The notes beneath the pieces are model-generated. The model ran no database searches and had not been told where the DNA came from. It saw only the letters and a list, made by a program, of their open reading frames with translations. 64,000 nt of DNA, taken from NCBI RefSeq assembly GCF_036763085.1, contig NZ_JBAIYU010000014.1, positions 62,001 through 126,000 on the forward strand. The letters run 5' to 3'. The position numbers and the translations under genes are program-made. Each line of letters starts with the position of its first letter. The first letter of the stretch is position 1. This document shows positions 7,508-16,804 of this stretch, in pieces. This DNA comes from JBAIYU01 sp036763085. GTDB taxonomy: Bacteria > Bacillota > Negativicutes > DSM-1736 > Dendrosporobacteraceae.

Positions 7508-9394
7508 TTGAATACAGTACTTGGAACTATAAAAAAACCAGAACAATTAAAAAAACTTTCAGTTTCTGAATTAGAAAAGCTCGCTGGAGAAATCCGCGGG
7601 CTTCTTGTACATACAGTTTCCAAAACTGGCGGACACCTTGCTCCTAATTTGGGTGTTGTTGAATTAACTATTGCACTGCACCGTGTATTTAACAGTCCGG
7701 CCGATAAGATTGTATGGGATGTTGGACATCAAGCCTATGTGCACAAACTTTTGACAGGCAGGCTCGATAAATTTGATACTCTCCGTCAGAAAGACGGTAT
7801 TAGCGGATTTCCTAAGATTATTGAAAGCGAGCATGATGCTTTTGGCACAGGCCATTCGAGTACTTCAATTTCCGCGGCATTAGGAATTGCATTAGCGCGT
7901 GATATATCAGGTGATAGCAATCATGTTATTGCAGTTATTGGTGATGGGTCACTAACCGGCGGACAAGCCTACGAGGCATTAAATCACGCAGGTGATCTGG
8001 GGACGCACCTCATCGTGATTCTAAATGACAATGAAATGTCAATTGATAAGAATGTTGGTGCGATGTCCGAATATTTATCAAAAATGCGAACAACACCGAC
8101 ATACAACCGTGTTAAACATGATATAGAATTTTTACTGAAGCGCATCCCAGCTATTGGTGACAGTGTTGCTAGAACCGTTGAAAGAGTAAAGGACAGTTTA
8201 AGATACCTTTTCGTACCTGGTATGTTATTCGAAGAGCTGGGTTTTAAATATATTGGTCCAATTGATGGACATAATATACAGCTTATAAGTGATGTTTTAG
8301 AGAAAGCTAAAAACATGGAAGGTCCAGTTCTGATTCATAATATTACTCAAAAGGGTAAAGGATACAAACCAGCGGAATGTAATGCTGACAAATTTCACGG
8401 TGTCGGTCCGTTTTGCATTGAATCTGGAGAAACGATGAAAAATGGTACTAAGCCTACTTATACGGGTGTTTTCGGCGACACTTTAATTAAACTTGCTGAA
8501 CAGAATGATAATATTGTAGCAATTACAGCAGCAATGCCGGAAGGAACTGGCTTAAAGAAGTTCTGCCAAAGATTTCCCAAGAGATTTTTTGATGTTGGAA
8601 TCGCTGAACCTCATGCAGTCACCTTAGCCGGCGGATTAGCTACCCAAGGAAAAAAACCAGTCGTAGCTTTTTACTCAACTTTCGGACAACGCGCTTATGA
8701 CCAGATTTTACATGATATATGCTTACAAAAGCTGCCAGTTATTTTTGCTCTTGACCGAGCAGGCATTGTAGGTGAGGACGGTCCTACACATCATGGTGTT
8801 TTTGATTTTAGTTATCTTAGACATATTCCTAATTTGATTATAATGGCTCCAAAGGATGAAAATGAGCTTCGTCATATGTTGTATACCGGCACTGAAACTA
8901 ACGCTCCAGTCGCAATTCGATACCCTCGTGGGAACGGGGTGGGAGTTTCTCTTGAAGATCCGTTAGAAAAGATTGCAATTGGAGAAGCTGAAGAGTTAAA
9001 ATCAGGTAATGATTTAGTCTTTTTAGCGGTAGGAGCTATGGTCGAACAATGCAGCATTGCAAGTGAGCTGCTTGCTCAACATGGTATAAAAGCTGGAGTT
9101 GTCAATGCTCGTTTTGTAAAGCCAATCGACGAAGAACTTATAAGAAAGCTGTCGCGTGAAGTAGGAATCTTTGTTACAGTTGAAGATAATGCATTAGCCG
9201 GTGGCTTCGGTTCAGCTGTTTTAGAATATATTAATTCGAGCAATATGAATTGGGTTAAAGTATTAAGGCTTGGAATACCTGACAAGTTTATTGAACATGG
9301 CACAAGAAATCAGCTGCTTGCAAAATACGAATTAAATGCTGAAGGAATAGCTAATTCAGTACGTACATATATGAAGCAGTATGGGGCACGGTGA
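7508..9394 (+). CDS. dxs: 1-deoxy-D-xylulose-5-phosphate synthase
   Basis: The 628-residue product has the normal length. Thiamine diphosphate binding is shown by GDGSLTGGQAYEALN near residue 145 and NDNEMSID, the transketolase pyrimidine domain by VGIAEPHAVTLAGGLA (near 370), and a C-terminal transketolase domain by VEDNALAGGFGSAV. It condenses pyruvate and glyceraldehyde 3-phosphate, the first step of the MEP isoprenoid pathway and a source of thiamine and pyridoxal precursors. The start is TTG at 7508 after GAAGGGA. It overlaps or abuts the following tlyA-type gene. Confidence 0.97.
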   Translation: MNTVLGTIKKPEQLKKLSVSELEKLAGEIRGLLVHTVSKTGGHLAPNLGVVELTIALHRVFNSPADKIVWDVGHQAYVHKLLTGRLDKFDTLRQKDGISGFPKIIESEHDAFGTGHSSTSISAALGIALARDISGDSNHVIAVIGDGSLTGGQAYEALNHAGDLGTHLIVILNDNEMSIDKNVGAMSEYLSKMRTTPTYNRVKHDIEFLLKRIPAIGDSVARTVERVKDSLRYLFVPGMLFEELGFKYIGPIDGHNIQLISDVLEKAKNMEGPVLIHNITQKGKGYKPAECNADKFHGVGPFCIESGETMKNGTKPTYTGVFGDTLIKLAEQNDNIVAITAAMPEGTGLKKFCQRFPKRFFDVGIAEPHAVTLAGGLATQGKKPVVAFYSTFGQRAYDQILHDICLQKLPVIFALDRAGIVGEDGPTHHGVFDFSYLRHIPNLIIMAPKDENELRHMLYTGTETNAPVAIRYPRGNGVGVSLEDPLEKIAIGEAEELKSGNDLVFLAVGAMVEQCSIASELLAQHGIKAGVVNARFVKPIDEELIRKLSREVGIFVTVEDNALAGGFGSAVLEYINSSNMNWVKVLRLGIPDKFIEHGTRNQLLAKYELNAEGIANSVRTYMKQYGAR

Positions 9395-9399
9395 TAATC

Positions 9400-10200
9400 G
9401 TGAAAAAAGAACGTTTAGATGTTTTACTCGTTGAAAAAAAACTTGTACCTAGCAGAGAAAGGGCTAAGGCCTGTATAATGGCCGGCTTAGTATTTGTTGA
9501 TGGACAAAAAATTGATAAAGCAGGAACAATGGTGCCGGCTGCGGCTAATATAACCGTTTCAGGCGACAGTATTGGATACGTAAGCCGCGGCGGGTTAAAA
9601 TTAGCAAAAGCAATTGATGCCTTTGAACTTATTTTAGATGGTAAAATAGTAGCCGATATAGGCGCGTCCACAGGTGGATTTACTGACTGTGCCCTTAAGA
9701 ATGGAGCTGTACGCGTATATGCGGTTGACGTAGGATACGGTCAATTGGCTTGGTCACTTAGAACTGACAGTCGTGTAGTCAACATGGAGAGAACAAACAT
9801 TCGCAATGTTACGCCAGAGGATATTGGGGTTCCGATAGATTTTGCTTGTATTGATGTAGCATTCATTTCGTTGGATAAAGTACTTCCTTCTGTTAAAAGG
9901 CTGCTGAAAGCTGGCGGTGAAATTGTGGCATTAATTAAGCCCCAATTTGAAGCAGGACGTGAAAAGGTTGGTAAAAAAGGGGTTGTCAGGGACCCGTTAG
10001 TCCATAAGGAAGTTATTATGAAGGTGCTTGCAAGCTGTCGTAAGCTTGAACTTACTCCATTGAAACTTAGTTATTCTCCTATCAAAGGTCCTGAAGGTAA
10101 TATTGAATATCTAGCTTATCTGACGAACTCGGTTGTCGACGATATTATAAATGAGCAATTTATTGAACAAATCGTAGGGGAAGCACATACGGGTTTATAG
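9400..10200 (+). CDS. TlyA family rRNA 2'-O-methyltransferase
   Basis: The product is about 266 residues with an N-terminal S4 RNA-binding domain (KERLDVLLVEKKLVPSRERA) and a C-terminal Rossmann methyltransferase with the SAM motif ADIGASTGGFTDCALKNGA. The TlyA family methylates rRNA in some bacteria and is annotated as a haemolysin in older records. I prefer GTG at 9400, which gives the usual MKKERLDVLL start, over GTG at 9391, which overlaps the dxs stop. It lies between dxs and nadK, a common order with recN in Firmicutes. Confidence 0.93.
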   Translation: MKKERLDVLLVEKKLVPSRERAKACIMAGLVFVDGQKIDKAGTMVPAAANITVSGDSIGYVSRGGLKLAKAIDAFELILDGKIVADIGASTGGFTDCALKNGAVRVYAVDVGYGQLAWSLRTDSRVVNMERTNIRNVTPEDIGVPIDFACIDVAFISLDKVLPSVKRLLKAGGEIVALIKPQFEAGREKVGKKGVVRDPLVHKEVIMKVLASCRKLELTPLKLSYSPIKGPEGNIEYLAYLTNSVVDDIINEQFIEQIVGEAHTGL

Positions 10201-10268
10201 TACCAGAATAGTATTGTAGTGGTGAGCTGTTTACTGTAGTCTGCAGGGCAGATTTGGAGGGTAATGCC

Positions 10269-11123
10269 GTGAGAATAATTGGTATCTTTCCTAATTCAAG
10301 CAAACAAAATGTTGATGTTGTATTGAATAATATTATTGAAACACTAAAAGATGAAGAAATTAAGATATTAATCCCGGAAAAATCGGCACAAGAACTTGGT
10401 TACAATGAGTATTCAGCATCGCGAGAGGAAATTATCAGGCAGATTGATTTAGCTATAACTATAGGCGGAGATGGAACTCTGTTAAGTACCGCAAGAAAGA
10501 TAGCTGAGGCTGGCATCCCAATATGTGGGATAAATATGGGCAGACTAGGTTTTCTCGCAGAAGTTGAGGTTTCTGAGTTGAGTACCAAACTTGCTAAGAT
10601 ACTTCGCGGTGACTATGAAGTAGAGGAACGGCTGATGCTTGATGCCGTTATTAAACGAGATAATACCACCAAGGAAATATCAGCAGCGCTTAACGATGTT
10701 GTGATTACTAAAGGCGGCTTCTCGCGAATGCTGCGATTGAAGTTATTTATTGACGGTATATTTACGGCAAACTACCAAGCAGACGGTCTAATAATTGCAA
10801 CTTCAACTGGGTCGACTGGTTACTCACTATCTGCCGGTGGGCCTATAATTAATCCAAATTTAAAGGTAGTGCTTATTACTCCAATATGTCCCCACACCCT
10901 AAACGCTAGATCGCTTATTATATCCAGTGAAGAAGAAGTAAGAATAAACACAGTTGAGACCCAGACTGATATAGTTCTTACTATTGATGGACAAATAGTT
11001 CACGAACTTTTGCCAGGGGATGAAGTTATCATTAAGCGAACACCGTACGCCGCTAAGTTTATTAAGTTTGAGGATAAGAGCTATTATGAGACGCTACGGA
11101 CAAAATTATGGCGGGGAGAATAA
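10269..11123 (+). CDS. nadK: NAD kinase
   Basis: The product is about 284 residues with the diacylglycerol-kinase-like motif ITIGGDGTLLSTARK near residue 65, the conserved CGINMGRLGFLAEV, and TSTGSTGYSLSAGGPI for NAD binding. It phosphorylates NAD to NADP. The start is GTG at 10269, 7 bp after GGAGGG; a TTG 15 bp earlier overlaps the ribosome site. Its 3' end overlaps the ribosome site of the next gene, so the genes are coupled. Confidence 0.96.
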   Translation: MRIIGIFPNSSKQNVDVVLNNIIETLKDEEIKILIPEKSAQELGYNEYSASREEIIRQIDLAITIGGDGTLLSTARKIAEAGIPICGINMGRLGFLAEVEVSELSTKLAKILRGDYEVEERLMLDAVIKRDNTTKEISAALNDVVITKGGFSRMLRLKLFIDGIFTANYQADGLIIATSTGSTGYSLSAGGPIINPNLKVVLITPICPHTLNARSLIISSEEEVRINTVETQTDIVLTIDGQIVHELLPGDEVIIKRTPYAAKFIKFEDKSYYETLRTKLWRGE

Positions 11124-11125
11124 AC

Positions 11126-11719
11126 TTGCAAAAATGCAGCGTAGTTAATATTGCACACAGTCTTATGCAGTTCAGGCTTTCAACTGCTTTGAATATTGTT
11201 GATGCTACAGCCGGAAATGGTAAGGATACGCTATTTCTTGCAAAGAATTCTTGCGAAGATGCAGTTGTTTTTTCGTTCGATATCCAGCAAGAAGCAATAC
11301 ATAATACAGAAATTCTGTTAAAGAAACACAGGTTAGACTACAAAGTTCGGTTAATTTTAGATAATCACGCTAATTTATCAAATTATATCAAGGCTCCAAT
11401 AGACGCTGCAGTATTTAACCTAGGTTATTTACCTGGTGGTAATCACGAGTTTACCACAAATACTACATCTACTATGACTGCCATGAAACAGGTGGTTGAA
11501 AGGCTAGCGTTGGGAGGTATGGTTTCTATTATTGCTTACCCAGGACATTCAGCTGGATTTGAAGAACACACTGTACTAAGGCAGTATCTATCTGATCTGC
11601 CGTCAAGTATATACACTGTGGGCTGCTGGGAAATGATAAATCACGTAAAAAGCCCCCCTGTGCTTTATCTAATTGAAAAAGTGAGGAGTGAAGCGCGTGA
11701 AGGCTGTACGGCATACTAA
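11126..11719 (+). CDS. Class I SAM-dependent methyltransferase (YtqB-like)
   Basis: The product is about 197 residues with the SAM motif VDATAGNGKDTLFLAK near residue 25 and VFNLGYLPGGNH as the motif IV region, matching the YtqB/rRNA methylase-like family (PF06962). A small-molecule or RNA substrate is not settled. I choose TTG at 11126, 6 bp after GGGGAGA and 2 bp after the nadK stop. An ATG at 11108 lies inside nadK and precedes the ribosome site. It overlaps argR by about 20 bp. Confidence 0.85.
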   Translation: MQKCSVVNIAHSLMQFRLSTALNIVDATAGNGKDTLFLAKNSCEDAVVFSFDIQQEAIHNTEILLKKHRLDYKVRLILDNHANLSNYIKAPIDAAVFNLGYLPGGNHEFTTNTTSTMTAMKQVVERLALGGMVSIIAYPGHSAGFEEHTVLRQYLSDLPSSIYTVGCWEMINHVKSPPVLYLIEKVRSEAREGCTAY

Positions 11720-12149
11720 TATTAGAGAAATTATAGAACATAATGTAATTGAGACTCAGGAAGAATTAGCCGAAGCATTACGTAAAAAGAGTATTGAAGT
11801 TACACAGGCTACTGTATCACGGGATATTAAAGAACTAATGTTAATTAAGGTGCCTACTGGTGACGGACGCTATAGGTATGCATTTCCAATGGAAAAGAAT
11901 GTAGTATTTTCACAGTCGCGTATGGAAAGAATGTTCCAGGATTCCGTGCTTGGCTTAGATTCAAGTGAAAATATCGTAGTAATTAAAACATTGCCTGGCA
12001 CTGCGCAAGCAGTAGCCTCAACAATTGATTATGCAAAATGGCCCGAAATTATCGGTACTGTAGCTGGTGATGATAACATTCTAGTAGTAGTTAAGCCTAC
12101 TGATGCGGCAGAACGTGTAATAGCCAAATTTCAAGCATTAATACACTAG
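11697..12149 (+). CDS. argR: Arginine repressor
   Basis: The 150-residue product is of standard length. The N-terminal winged helix runs through EELAEALRKKSIEVTQATVSRDI, with the conserved VTQATVSRDIKEL recognition region. The C-terminal arginine-binding and hexamerisation domain has GTVAGDDNILVV. ArgR represses arginine biosynthesis and activates catabolism. The start is GTG at 11697, placed about 9 bp after GAGGAG; the GTG at 11688 overlaps that site. Linkage of argR to recN and upstream nadK is typical of Firmicutes. Confidence 0.96.
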   Translation: MKAVRHTNIREIIEHNVIETQEELAEALRKKSIEVTQATVSRDIKELMLIKVPTGDGRYRYAFPMEKNVVFSQSRMERMFQDSVLGLDSSENIVVIKTLPGTAQAVASTIDYAKWPEIIGTVAGDDNILVVVKPTDAAERVIAKFQALIH

Positions 12150-12166
12150 ACTGGGAGAGAAGTTGT

Positions 12167-13873
12167 GTGCTAAAAACGTTGACAGTTTCTAATTTTGCGT
12201 TAATCGAATACGCTGATATAAGCTTCACTGATGGGCTGAATATACTTACTGGTGAAACTGGAGCTGGCAAATCAATCCTAATTGATGCGTTTAGCGTGAT
12301 CTTAGGTAGTCGGGCGTCGGTGGATTATATCAGAAAAGATACCGATGCTTTGCGTGTTGAAGCTGTTTTTGATATTACGGGCAATAACTCGGTCATAACT
12401 CTTTTAGCTGAGCAGGATGTCACACCAGAAGAAGATGGTACGCTTATATTGAGTCGCCGTTTGTCGCGTAATGGTAAAAATACTATAACGATAAACGGGT
12501 GTCATATAACGCTGGCTTTTTTGCGTCAGCTAGGAGAGTGTCTGGTTGATATGCACGGTCAGCATGAGAACCAATCACTGTTGCGTTCAGAAACACATTT
12601 CGATATACTAGATTCTTACAGCAAAAATATCAGAGAAAAACTTCAGTCTTATCGAGATGTCTACCATGAGTGGCTGAAAATTGGACAAGAATTATCCAAA
12701 AAGGAAAGTCAATCACGCGAAAGAAATCAACGTCTAGATATGATGAAATGGCAGACAGAAGAAATTGCTGCTGCTTGTCTAAAACAAGACGAAGAAATCG
12801 AATTAGAACAAGAGGTTAAAATACTTGCTAATTCGGAGAAAATTGTAAATTCATTAAATAAGGCATACACATATTTAAATAATAATAGTAAGGGTTATGT
12901 TGGTGTATTAACAGGTTTAGCTGATGCTAAGCGTGAATTAGAGATAGCTGTTCGGTACAATCCTGAGTTTCAGCCTCAATTAAAAATTGTAATCGAAGCC
13001 TTATTTCAGCTAGAAGAATGCAGTCGTGATATTCGAGATTTCAGCGATAATCTTGAGTTTAATTCACATCAATTGGCACAATTGCAAGAGCGTCTGGATT
13101 TAATTTACAAACTCAGCAAAAAATATGGTCCTACAACTAAAGACATATTAGATTATTATGATCAAGCATTACAGGAACTTTCTGAACTTATCAGCTATGA
13201 TGAAATAATAGCTGACATGAGCAACAAAAAAAAGCTGCTTGAGAAATCCATGCTCCAATTAGCACAAGAAATTTCAACGATGAGAGAAGCAAATTCAGAG
13301 AAGATTGCTGAAGAAATACAAAATCACTTGATACATCTAGGTATGCCGAAGGCAAGGTTATATTTCAATATCAAAAGATTAGAAAAATATACTCCTAATG
13401 GATTTGATGATATTGAAGTCCTGTTTTCTGCAAACCCTGGTGAAGAACCTAAGGCTATTCAGAAGGTGGCGTCAGGAGGAGAACTTTCGCGCTTAGCTTT
13501 AGCTATTAAAGCAGTTAATGCTAGACATGATAACGTAAGCACGATGGTTTTTGATGAAATAGACACTGGTATTGGCGGCAAAACAGCTCAAATGGTAGCA
13601 GAACGTATTGCCATGGTAGCAGCGTATAAACAAGTGCTTTGCATAACGCATTTACCACAAATTGCCGCTATGGCTGATGTTCATATCTATATAGAAAAAC
13701 ATATCGAAGAAGAAAAAACTTTAACGAAGATTAAAACTTTAAATGAGAATGAACAAATTACCGAATTAGCTCGCATGGTCTCAGGCAATGTAACACAAGT
13801 TGCGAAGGACAATTCAGCCCAAATGTTAAATGCTGCACGAGAATTAAAAGAAAAATGGAAAAATAAAGCGTAA
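12167..13873 (+). CDS. recN: DNA repair protein RecN
   Basis: The 568-residue SMC-like ATPase has a Walker A at about residues 29–37 (GETGAGKSIL), a long central coiled-coil region with a hinge, an ABC signature around KVASGGELSRLALAI (near 430), and a Walker B at STMVFDEIDTGIGG (near 457). RecN acts early in double-strand break repair by bringing DNA ends together. The start is GTG at 12167, 17 bp after argR. A 14-bp terminator stem overlaps its stop codon, closing the xseA-to-recN run. Confidence 0.96.
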   Translation: MLKTLTVSNFALIEYADISFTDGLNILTGETGAGKSILIDAFSVILGSRASVDYIRKDTDALRVEAVFDITGNNSVITLLAEQDVTPEEDGTLILSRRLSRNGKNTITINGCHITLAFLRQLGECLVDMHGQHENQSLLRSETHFDILDSYSKNIREKLQSYRDVYHEWLKIGQELSKKESQSRERNQRLDMMKWQTEEIAAACLKQDEEIELEQEVKILANSEKIVNSLNKAYTYLNNNSKGYVGVLTGLADAKRELEIAVRYNPEFQPQLKIVIEALFQLEECSRDIRDFSDNLEFNSHQLAQLQERLDLIYKLSKKYGPTTKDILDYYDQALQELSELISYDEIIADMSNKKKLLEKSMLQLAQEISTMREANSEKIAEEIQNHLIHLGMPKARLYFNIKRLEKYTPNGFDDIEVLFSANPGEEPKAIQKVASGGELSRLALAIKAVNARHDNVSTMVFDEIDTGIGGKTAQMVAERIAMVAAYKQVLCITHLPQIAAMADVHIYIEKHIEEEKTLTKIKTLNENEQITELARMVSGNVTQVAKDNSAQMLNAARELKEKWKNKA

Positions 13874-13898
13874 GCGCGAGCTTACGCTTTATTTGTTG
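13862..13898 (+). terminator. Terminator of the recN unit
   Basis: A perfect 14-bp stem (13862–13875 with 13880–13893) with a GCGA tetraloop overlaps the recN stop codon; its distal arm ends in TTTATT and TGTTG follows. Confidence 0.85.
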
Positions 13899-14040
13899 AT
13901 TAATTCAATGCTAGCAAGCTTCTAAGGCTTTTTATGCATTGATTTCCGGAATAATCACCGAAAAATTCGGGAATCTTTAATTTAGAGTTAAAAGTTTTTA
14001 TCGTTTTCTAGGATAATGTTACAGGGAGTGATGGCAAAAT

Positions 14041-15390
14041 ATGTTACGTAGTAAATGGCGTTCCGTTGTTGGAATGTGTATTGCTGTACTAATTGTTGCT
14101 TTCTCGATTTCGCCACAGTTTCGTAACATTTACGGTCTCCCGCCAAATATGAGAATAATTCAAGGAGAGACTGCATTATTCACGGTAAACTATCCCTTAA
14201 CGGTTACCGTAAGTCAAGATCTAGGTGACAGCATTCGCATTAAGTCTCCATCAAATGGATATGCAATATCTCGACCAGTATTTTTAGAATCAGTAAAATT
14301 AGGTCGTGGAACGGTTGAGTTTAAACTTCTCGGATTAATACCCATTAGAACCGTTCAAGTTGATGTTTTGCCTCAGCTGAAGTTAGTACCTGGCGGTCAT
14401 TCTATTGGTGTTGTCCTCCATTCGCATGGTGTCATTGTTGTAGGAAATTCACCAGTATTAGCGAGTGATGGTCAATTTATAACTCCTGCGAAAGATGCTG
14501 GCATTAACGTTGGCGATATAATTCTCAGCATAAACGATATCGCAGTACAAAGTGATAATCAAGTTGCTGAAATTATTGATTCAAGTGGACAAACTGAAAA
14601 GTCGCTTAAGTTCCTAATTAAACGAGGTAGTGAGCAATTAACCCTAAATGTGAATCCGGTTTTATGTAATGATACCAAACGATACCGAATTGGATTATTT
14701 GTAAGAGACAGCGCTGCTGGAGTTGGTACATTAACTTTCTATGAACCAAACTCACACGCTTACGGTGCGCTAGGTCATGTAATTACTGATAGTGATACAA
14801 ACCAGCCGATCGATTGCGAAAAAGGCAAGATTGTTCCAGCAACTGTATCTGGAATTCAGCATGGAAAACGCGGTCAGCCAGGTGAAAAAATTGGCGTATT
14901 TATTGAAGAAGATCAACTACTAGGAAATATTCAAAAGAATACTCAATTCGGTATATACGGAAATCTAAATAACAATTTACAAAATGATTTATATCAAGAA
15001 GCTATTCCGGTTGCATCAATGAATCAGATCCAGATAGGTTATGCTGAAATGCTAACAGTAGTAGAAGGTCAAAATATTGAAAGATTTTCGATTGAGATAC
15101 AAAAAATAAATCTCCAGGATTATCCTGAGGGCAAAGGATTAGTTATAAAAGTGACCGATCCTCGTCTTTTAGAAATGACTGGTGGTATTGTTCAGGGAAT
15201 GAGTGGCAGTCCGATAATCCAGAATGGTAAGATTGTTGGTGCAGTAACTCACGTATTTGTACATGATCCAACTAAAGGCTATGGATGTTTTATTGACTGG
15301 ATGCTAATGGAAAGCGGGATAATACCTAAAAAAGAAAGGCAAACAAGTAACCGACTTTTTACTCATTATACTTTTCCAAAAATCGCATAA
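14041..15390 (+). CDS. spoIVB: SpoIVB serine peptidase
   Basis: The 449-residue product has an N-terminal membrane anchor (about 8–26), a PDZ domain (about 115–200; AGINVGDIILSINDIAVQ), and the S55 peptidase domain. The catalytic region includes HAYGALGHVI (about 238) and the active serine in GMSGSPIIQNGKIVGAVTH (near 387). SpoIVB is secreted from the forespore and cleaves SpoIVFA, which releases pro-sigma-K processing. The position between recN and spo0A is the conserved arrangement in spore formers. The start ATG at 14041 follows GGGAGTGATGG. A terminator follows. Confidence 0.96.
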   Translation: MLRSKWRSVVGMCIAVLIVAFSISPQFRNIYGLPPNMRIIQGETALFTVNYPLTVTVSQDLGDSIRIKSPSNGYAISRPVFLESVKLGRGTVEFKLLGLIPIRTVQVDVLPQLKLVPGGHSIGVVLHSHGVIVVGNSPVLASDGQFITPAKDAGINVGDIILSINDIAVQSDNQVAEIIDSSGQTEKSLKFLIKRGSEQLTLNVNPVLCNDTKRYRIGLFVRDSAAGVGTLTFYEPNSHAYGALGHVITDSDTNQPIDCEKGKIVPATVSGIQHGKRGQPGEKIGVFIEEDQLLGNIQKNTQFGIYGNLNNNLQNDLYQEAIPVASMNQIQIGYAEMLTVVEGQNIERFSIEIQKINLQDYPEGKGLVIKVTDPRLLEMTGGIVQGMSGSPIIQNGKIVGAVTHVFVHDPTKGYGCFIDWMLMESGIIPKKERQTSNRLFTHYTFPKIA

Positions 15391-15397
15391 GTAATAT

Positions 15398-15435
15398 AAA
15401 AAGAGCAGCTTAAAAGGTTGCTTTTTTTATTTTTT
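15398..15435 (+). terminator. Terminator after spoIVB
   Basis: A short stem (AGCAGC with GTTGCT, one G·U pair) is followed by seven Ts and a further T-rich run. Confidence 0.75.
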
Positions 15436-15490
15436 ATAATTATCTATAGATAACTATTATTAAAAATACAAAATAAATGGACAAACCCTA

Positions 15491-15519
15491 TTCAATAAAT
15501 CTTCTATATATTGTATAAT
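15491..15519 (+). promoter_or_regulatory. Likely sigma-A promoter for the small gene at 15588
   Basis: TTCAAT (15491–15496) and TATAAT (15514–15519) are separated by 17 bp. The -10 is perfect and the -35 is weak. Confidence 0.5.
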
Positions 15520-15587
15520 TGATGTATAAAAAATGGTACAAGAACCAACATCTTGTATTTAGAAAAATAATAAGGGGAGAGAGACAG

Positions 15588-15860
15588 ATGATTATTGACA
15601 ATATTAAAATCATTGCACAGGATGGTATTACTGAAGAAGAAATAAATTCAATTTTAATTGAAGAAAAAGTGTTATGGCATGCTAAAGGGAAAGAAATTGC
15701 CGAAATTCATCTTACTCTAGACAATGAAGAGATTATTGTAAAATCCTTTGAAAAATCGCCAATCAAAAGAATTCGCAGAATAACTGGTTATTTGAGTGAA
15801 CAGACGAATTTTAATGATGGTAAAATTGCTGAATTACATGATCGCTACAAGCATGCATAA
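15588..15860 (+). CDS. Small protein resembling the C-terminal tail of anaerobic ribonucleotide reductase
   Basis: The 90-residue product starts at ATG 15588, 6 bp after GGGGAGAGA; a longer frame from 15519 has no ribosome site. Its last 27 residues (IRRITGYLSEQTNFNDGK and then AELHDRYKH) closely follow the end of NrdD, where the zinc ribbon passes into an RRxxGYL…FNxGK…R.KH segment. The zinc-binding cysteines are absent, and the first 60 residues are an acidic alpha/beta stretch that I do not recognise. It stands alone between spoIVB and spo0A with its own promoter. A regulatory or decoy role is only a guess. Confidence 0.65.
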   Translation: MIIDNIKIIAQDGITEEEINSILIEEKVLWHAKGKEIAEIHLTLDNEEIIVKSFEKSPIKRIRRITGYLSEQTNFNDGKIAELHDRYKHA

Positions 15861-15912
15861 ATAAACAAACAGCTTACTTGCGTTTTGAAAGAAATGTAAA
15901 TTCATTAGAAAT

Positions 15913-15924
15913 TTTGTCGACAAA
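15913..15924. promoter_or_regulatory. Palindromic Spo0A box upstream of spo0A
   Basis: TTTGTCGAC at 15913–15921 matches the 0A box TTTGTCRAA at eight of nine positions and reads the same on the other strand (GTCGACAAA). It lies about 40 bp above the sigma-H-like -35. Confidence 0.6.
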
Positions 15925-15960
15925 ATAAATAGGATAATTTGGATTTTATTTCCAAACAAG

Positions 15961-15989
15961 GAAGGAAATGACGCAGTTTTGTCGAATTC
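15961..15989 (+). promoter_or_regulatory. Sigma-H-type promoter of spo0A with overlapping 0A box
   Basis: GAAGGAAAT (15961–15969) fits the sigma-H -35 (RNAGGAWWW). GTCGAATTC (15981–15989) fits the -10 (RNNGAATWW) at eight of nine positions after an 11-bp gap. A perfect 0A box, TTTGTCGAA (15978–15986), overlaps the -10. Bacillus spo0A likewise uses a sigma-H promoter controlled by Spo0A. Confidence 0.72.
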
Positions 15990-16032
15990 TATTTTCATAA
16001 AGCTTTAGAAAGCGCAAGGAGAGGATATAATC

Positions 16033-16803
16033 GTGGTTAAAGAAAAAATTAGAGTAGCAATTGCTGATGATAATCGAGAATTTGTAAGCATTATTCAAGA
16101 ATATCTAACGCAGCAACCTGACATTGACTTGATCGGGGTAGCCTACAACGGCGAAGAAATATTAACAATTATCGAAGAAAAAAAACCCGATGTAGTTATT
16201 TTAGATATTATTATGCCTCATCTTGATGGAATAGGGGTCTTAGAACGTGTTAATACATCTAGTGGCAGACGCCCTAAAATAATTATGCTTACAGCTTTCG
16301 GTCAAGAAAGCATAACTCAGAGAGTCGTAGAACTTGGTGCAGACTATTATATTCTAAAACCATTTAATATGGACGTCATTAGCAGCCGCATTAGACAGCT
16401 TGCAAGTACGATTACCTCTCAACGACCTGTTGTTGCCCAGGCGTTAAAGGCTCGTCCGATAGATATTGAAGTTACAAATATAATCAGAGAAATTGGTATT
16501 CCCGCCCATATCAAAGGATATCAATACCTAAGAGATGCTATTATGATGATTATCACTGAAATCGAACTTTTAGGTGCTGTCACTAAGGTGCTTTATCCAA
16601 TGATTGCCGAAAAGTATTCTACTACACCTAGCCGGGTAGAAAGAGCAATCCGCCATGCGATTGAAGTGGCTTGGGGTCGAGGCAATATGGAAATGATAAA
16701 TCGCATTTTTGGATATACAATTAAACTTGAAAAAGGGAAACCTACTAACTCTGAGTTTATGGCAATGATTGCTGATAAATTGAGAATGGAAATGCGCGCA
16801 TAG
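16033..16803 (+). CDS. spo0A: Sporulation master regulator Spo0A
   Basis: The 256-residue response regulator has a receiver domain (1–125) with acidic residues D12 and D13, the phosphoacceptor D58 in VVILDIIMP, and the conserved Lys in YYILKPFN. The C-terminal sporulation DNA-binding domain (about 150–256) contains TTPSRVERAIRHAIEVAWGRG, the recognition helix of Spo0A. Phosphorylated Spo0A starts sporulation and binds 0A boxes. The start is GTG at 16033, 8 bp after AAGGAGAGG. Its upstream region carries 0A boxes and a sigma-H-like promoter, so autoregulation is likely. A terminator follows. Confidence 0.98.
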   Translation: MVKEKIRVAIADDNREFVSIIQEYLTQQPDIDLIGVAYNGEEILTIIEEKKPDVVILDIIMPHLDGIGVLERVNTSSGRRPKIIMLTAFGQESITQRVVELGADYYILKPFNMDVISSRIRQLASTITSQRPVVAQALKARPIDIEVTNIIREIGIPAHIKGYQYLRDAIMMIITEIELLGAVTKVLYPMIAEKYSTTPSRVERAIRHAIEVAWGRGNMEMINRIFGYTIKLEKGKPTNSEFMAMIADKLRMEMRA

Positions 16804-16804
16804 C

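Noticed and set aside
13906..13942. CAATGC/GCATTG pair after recN as another copy of the hairpin family
   Set aside because: The loop contains a CTAAGG stretch but arms and spacing differ; not the same element.
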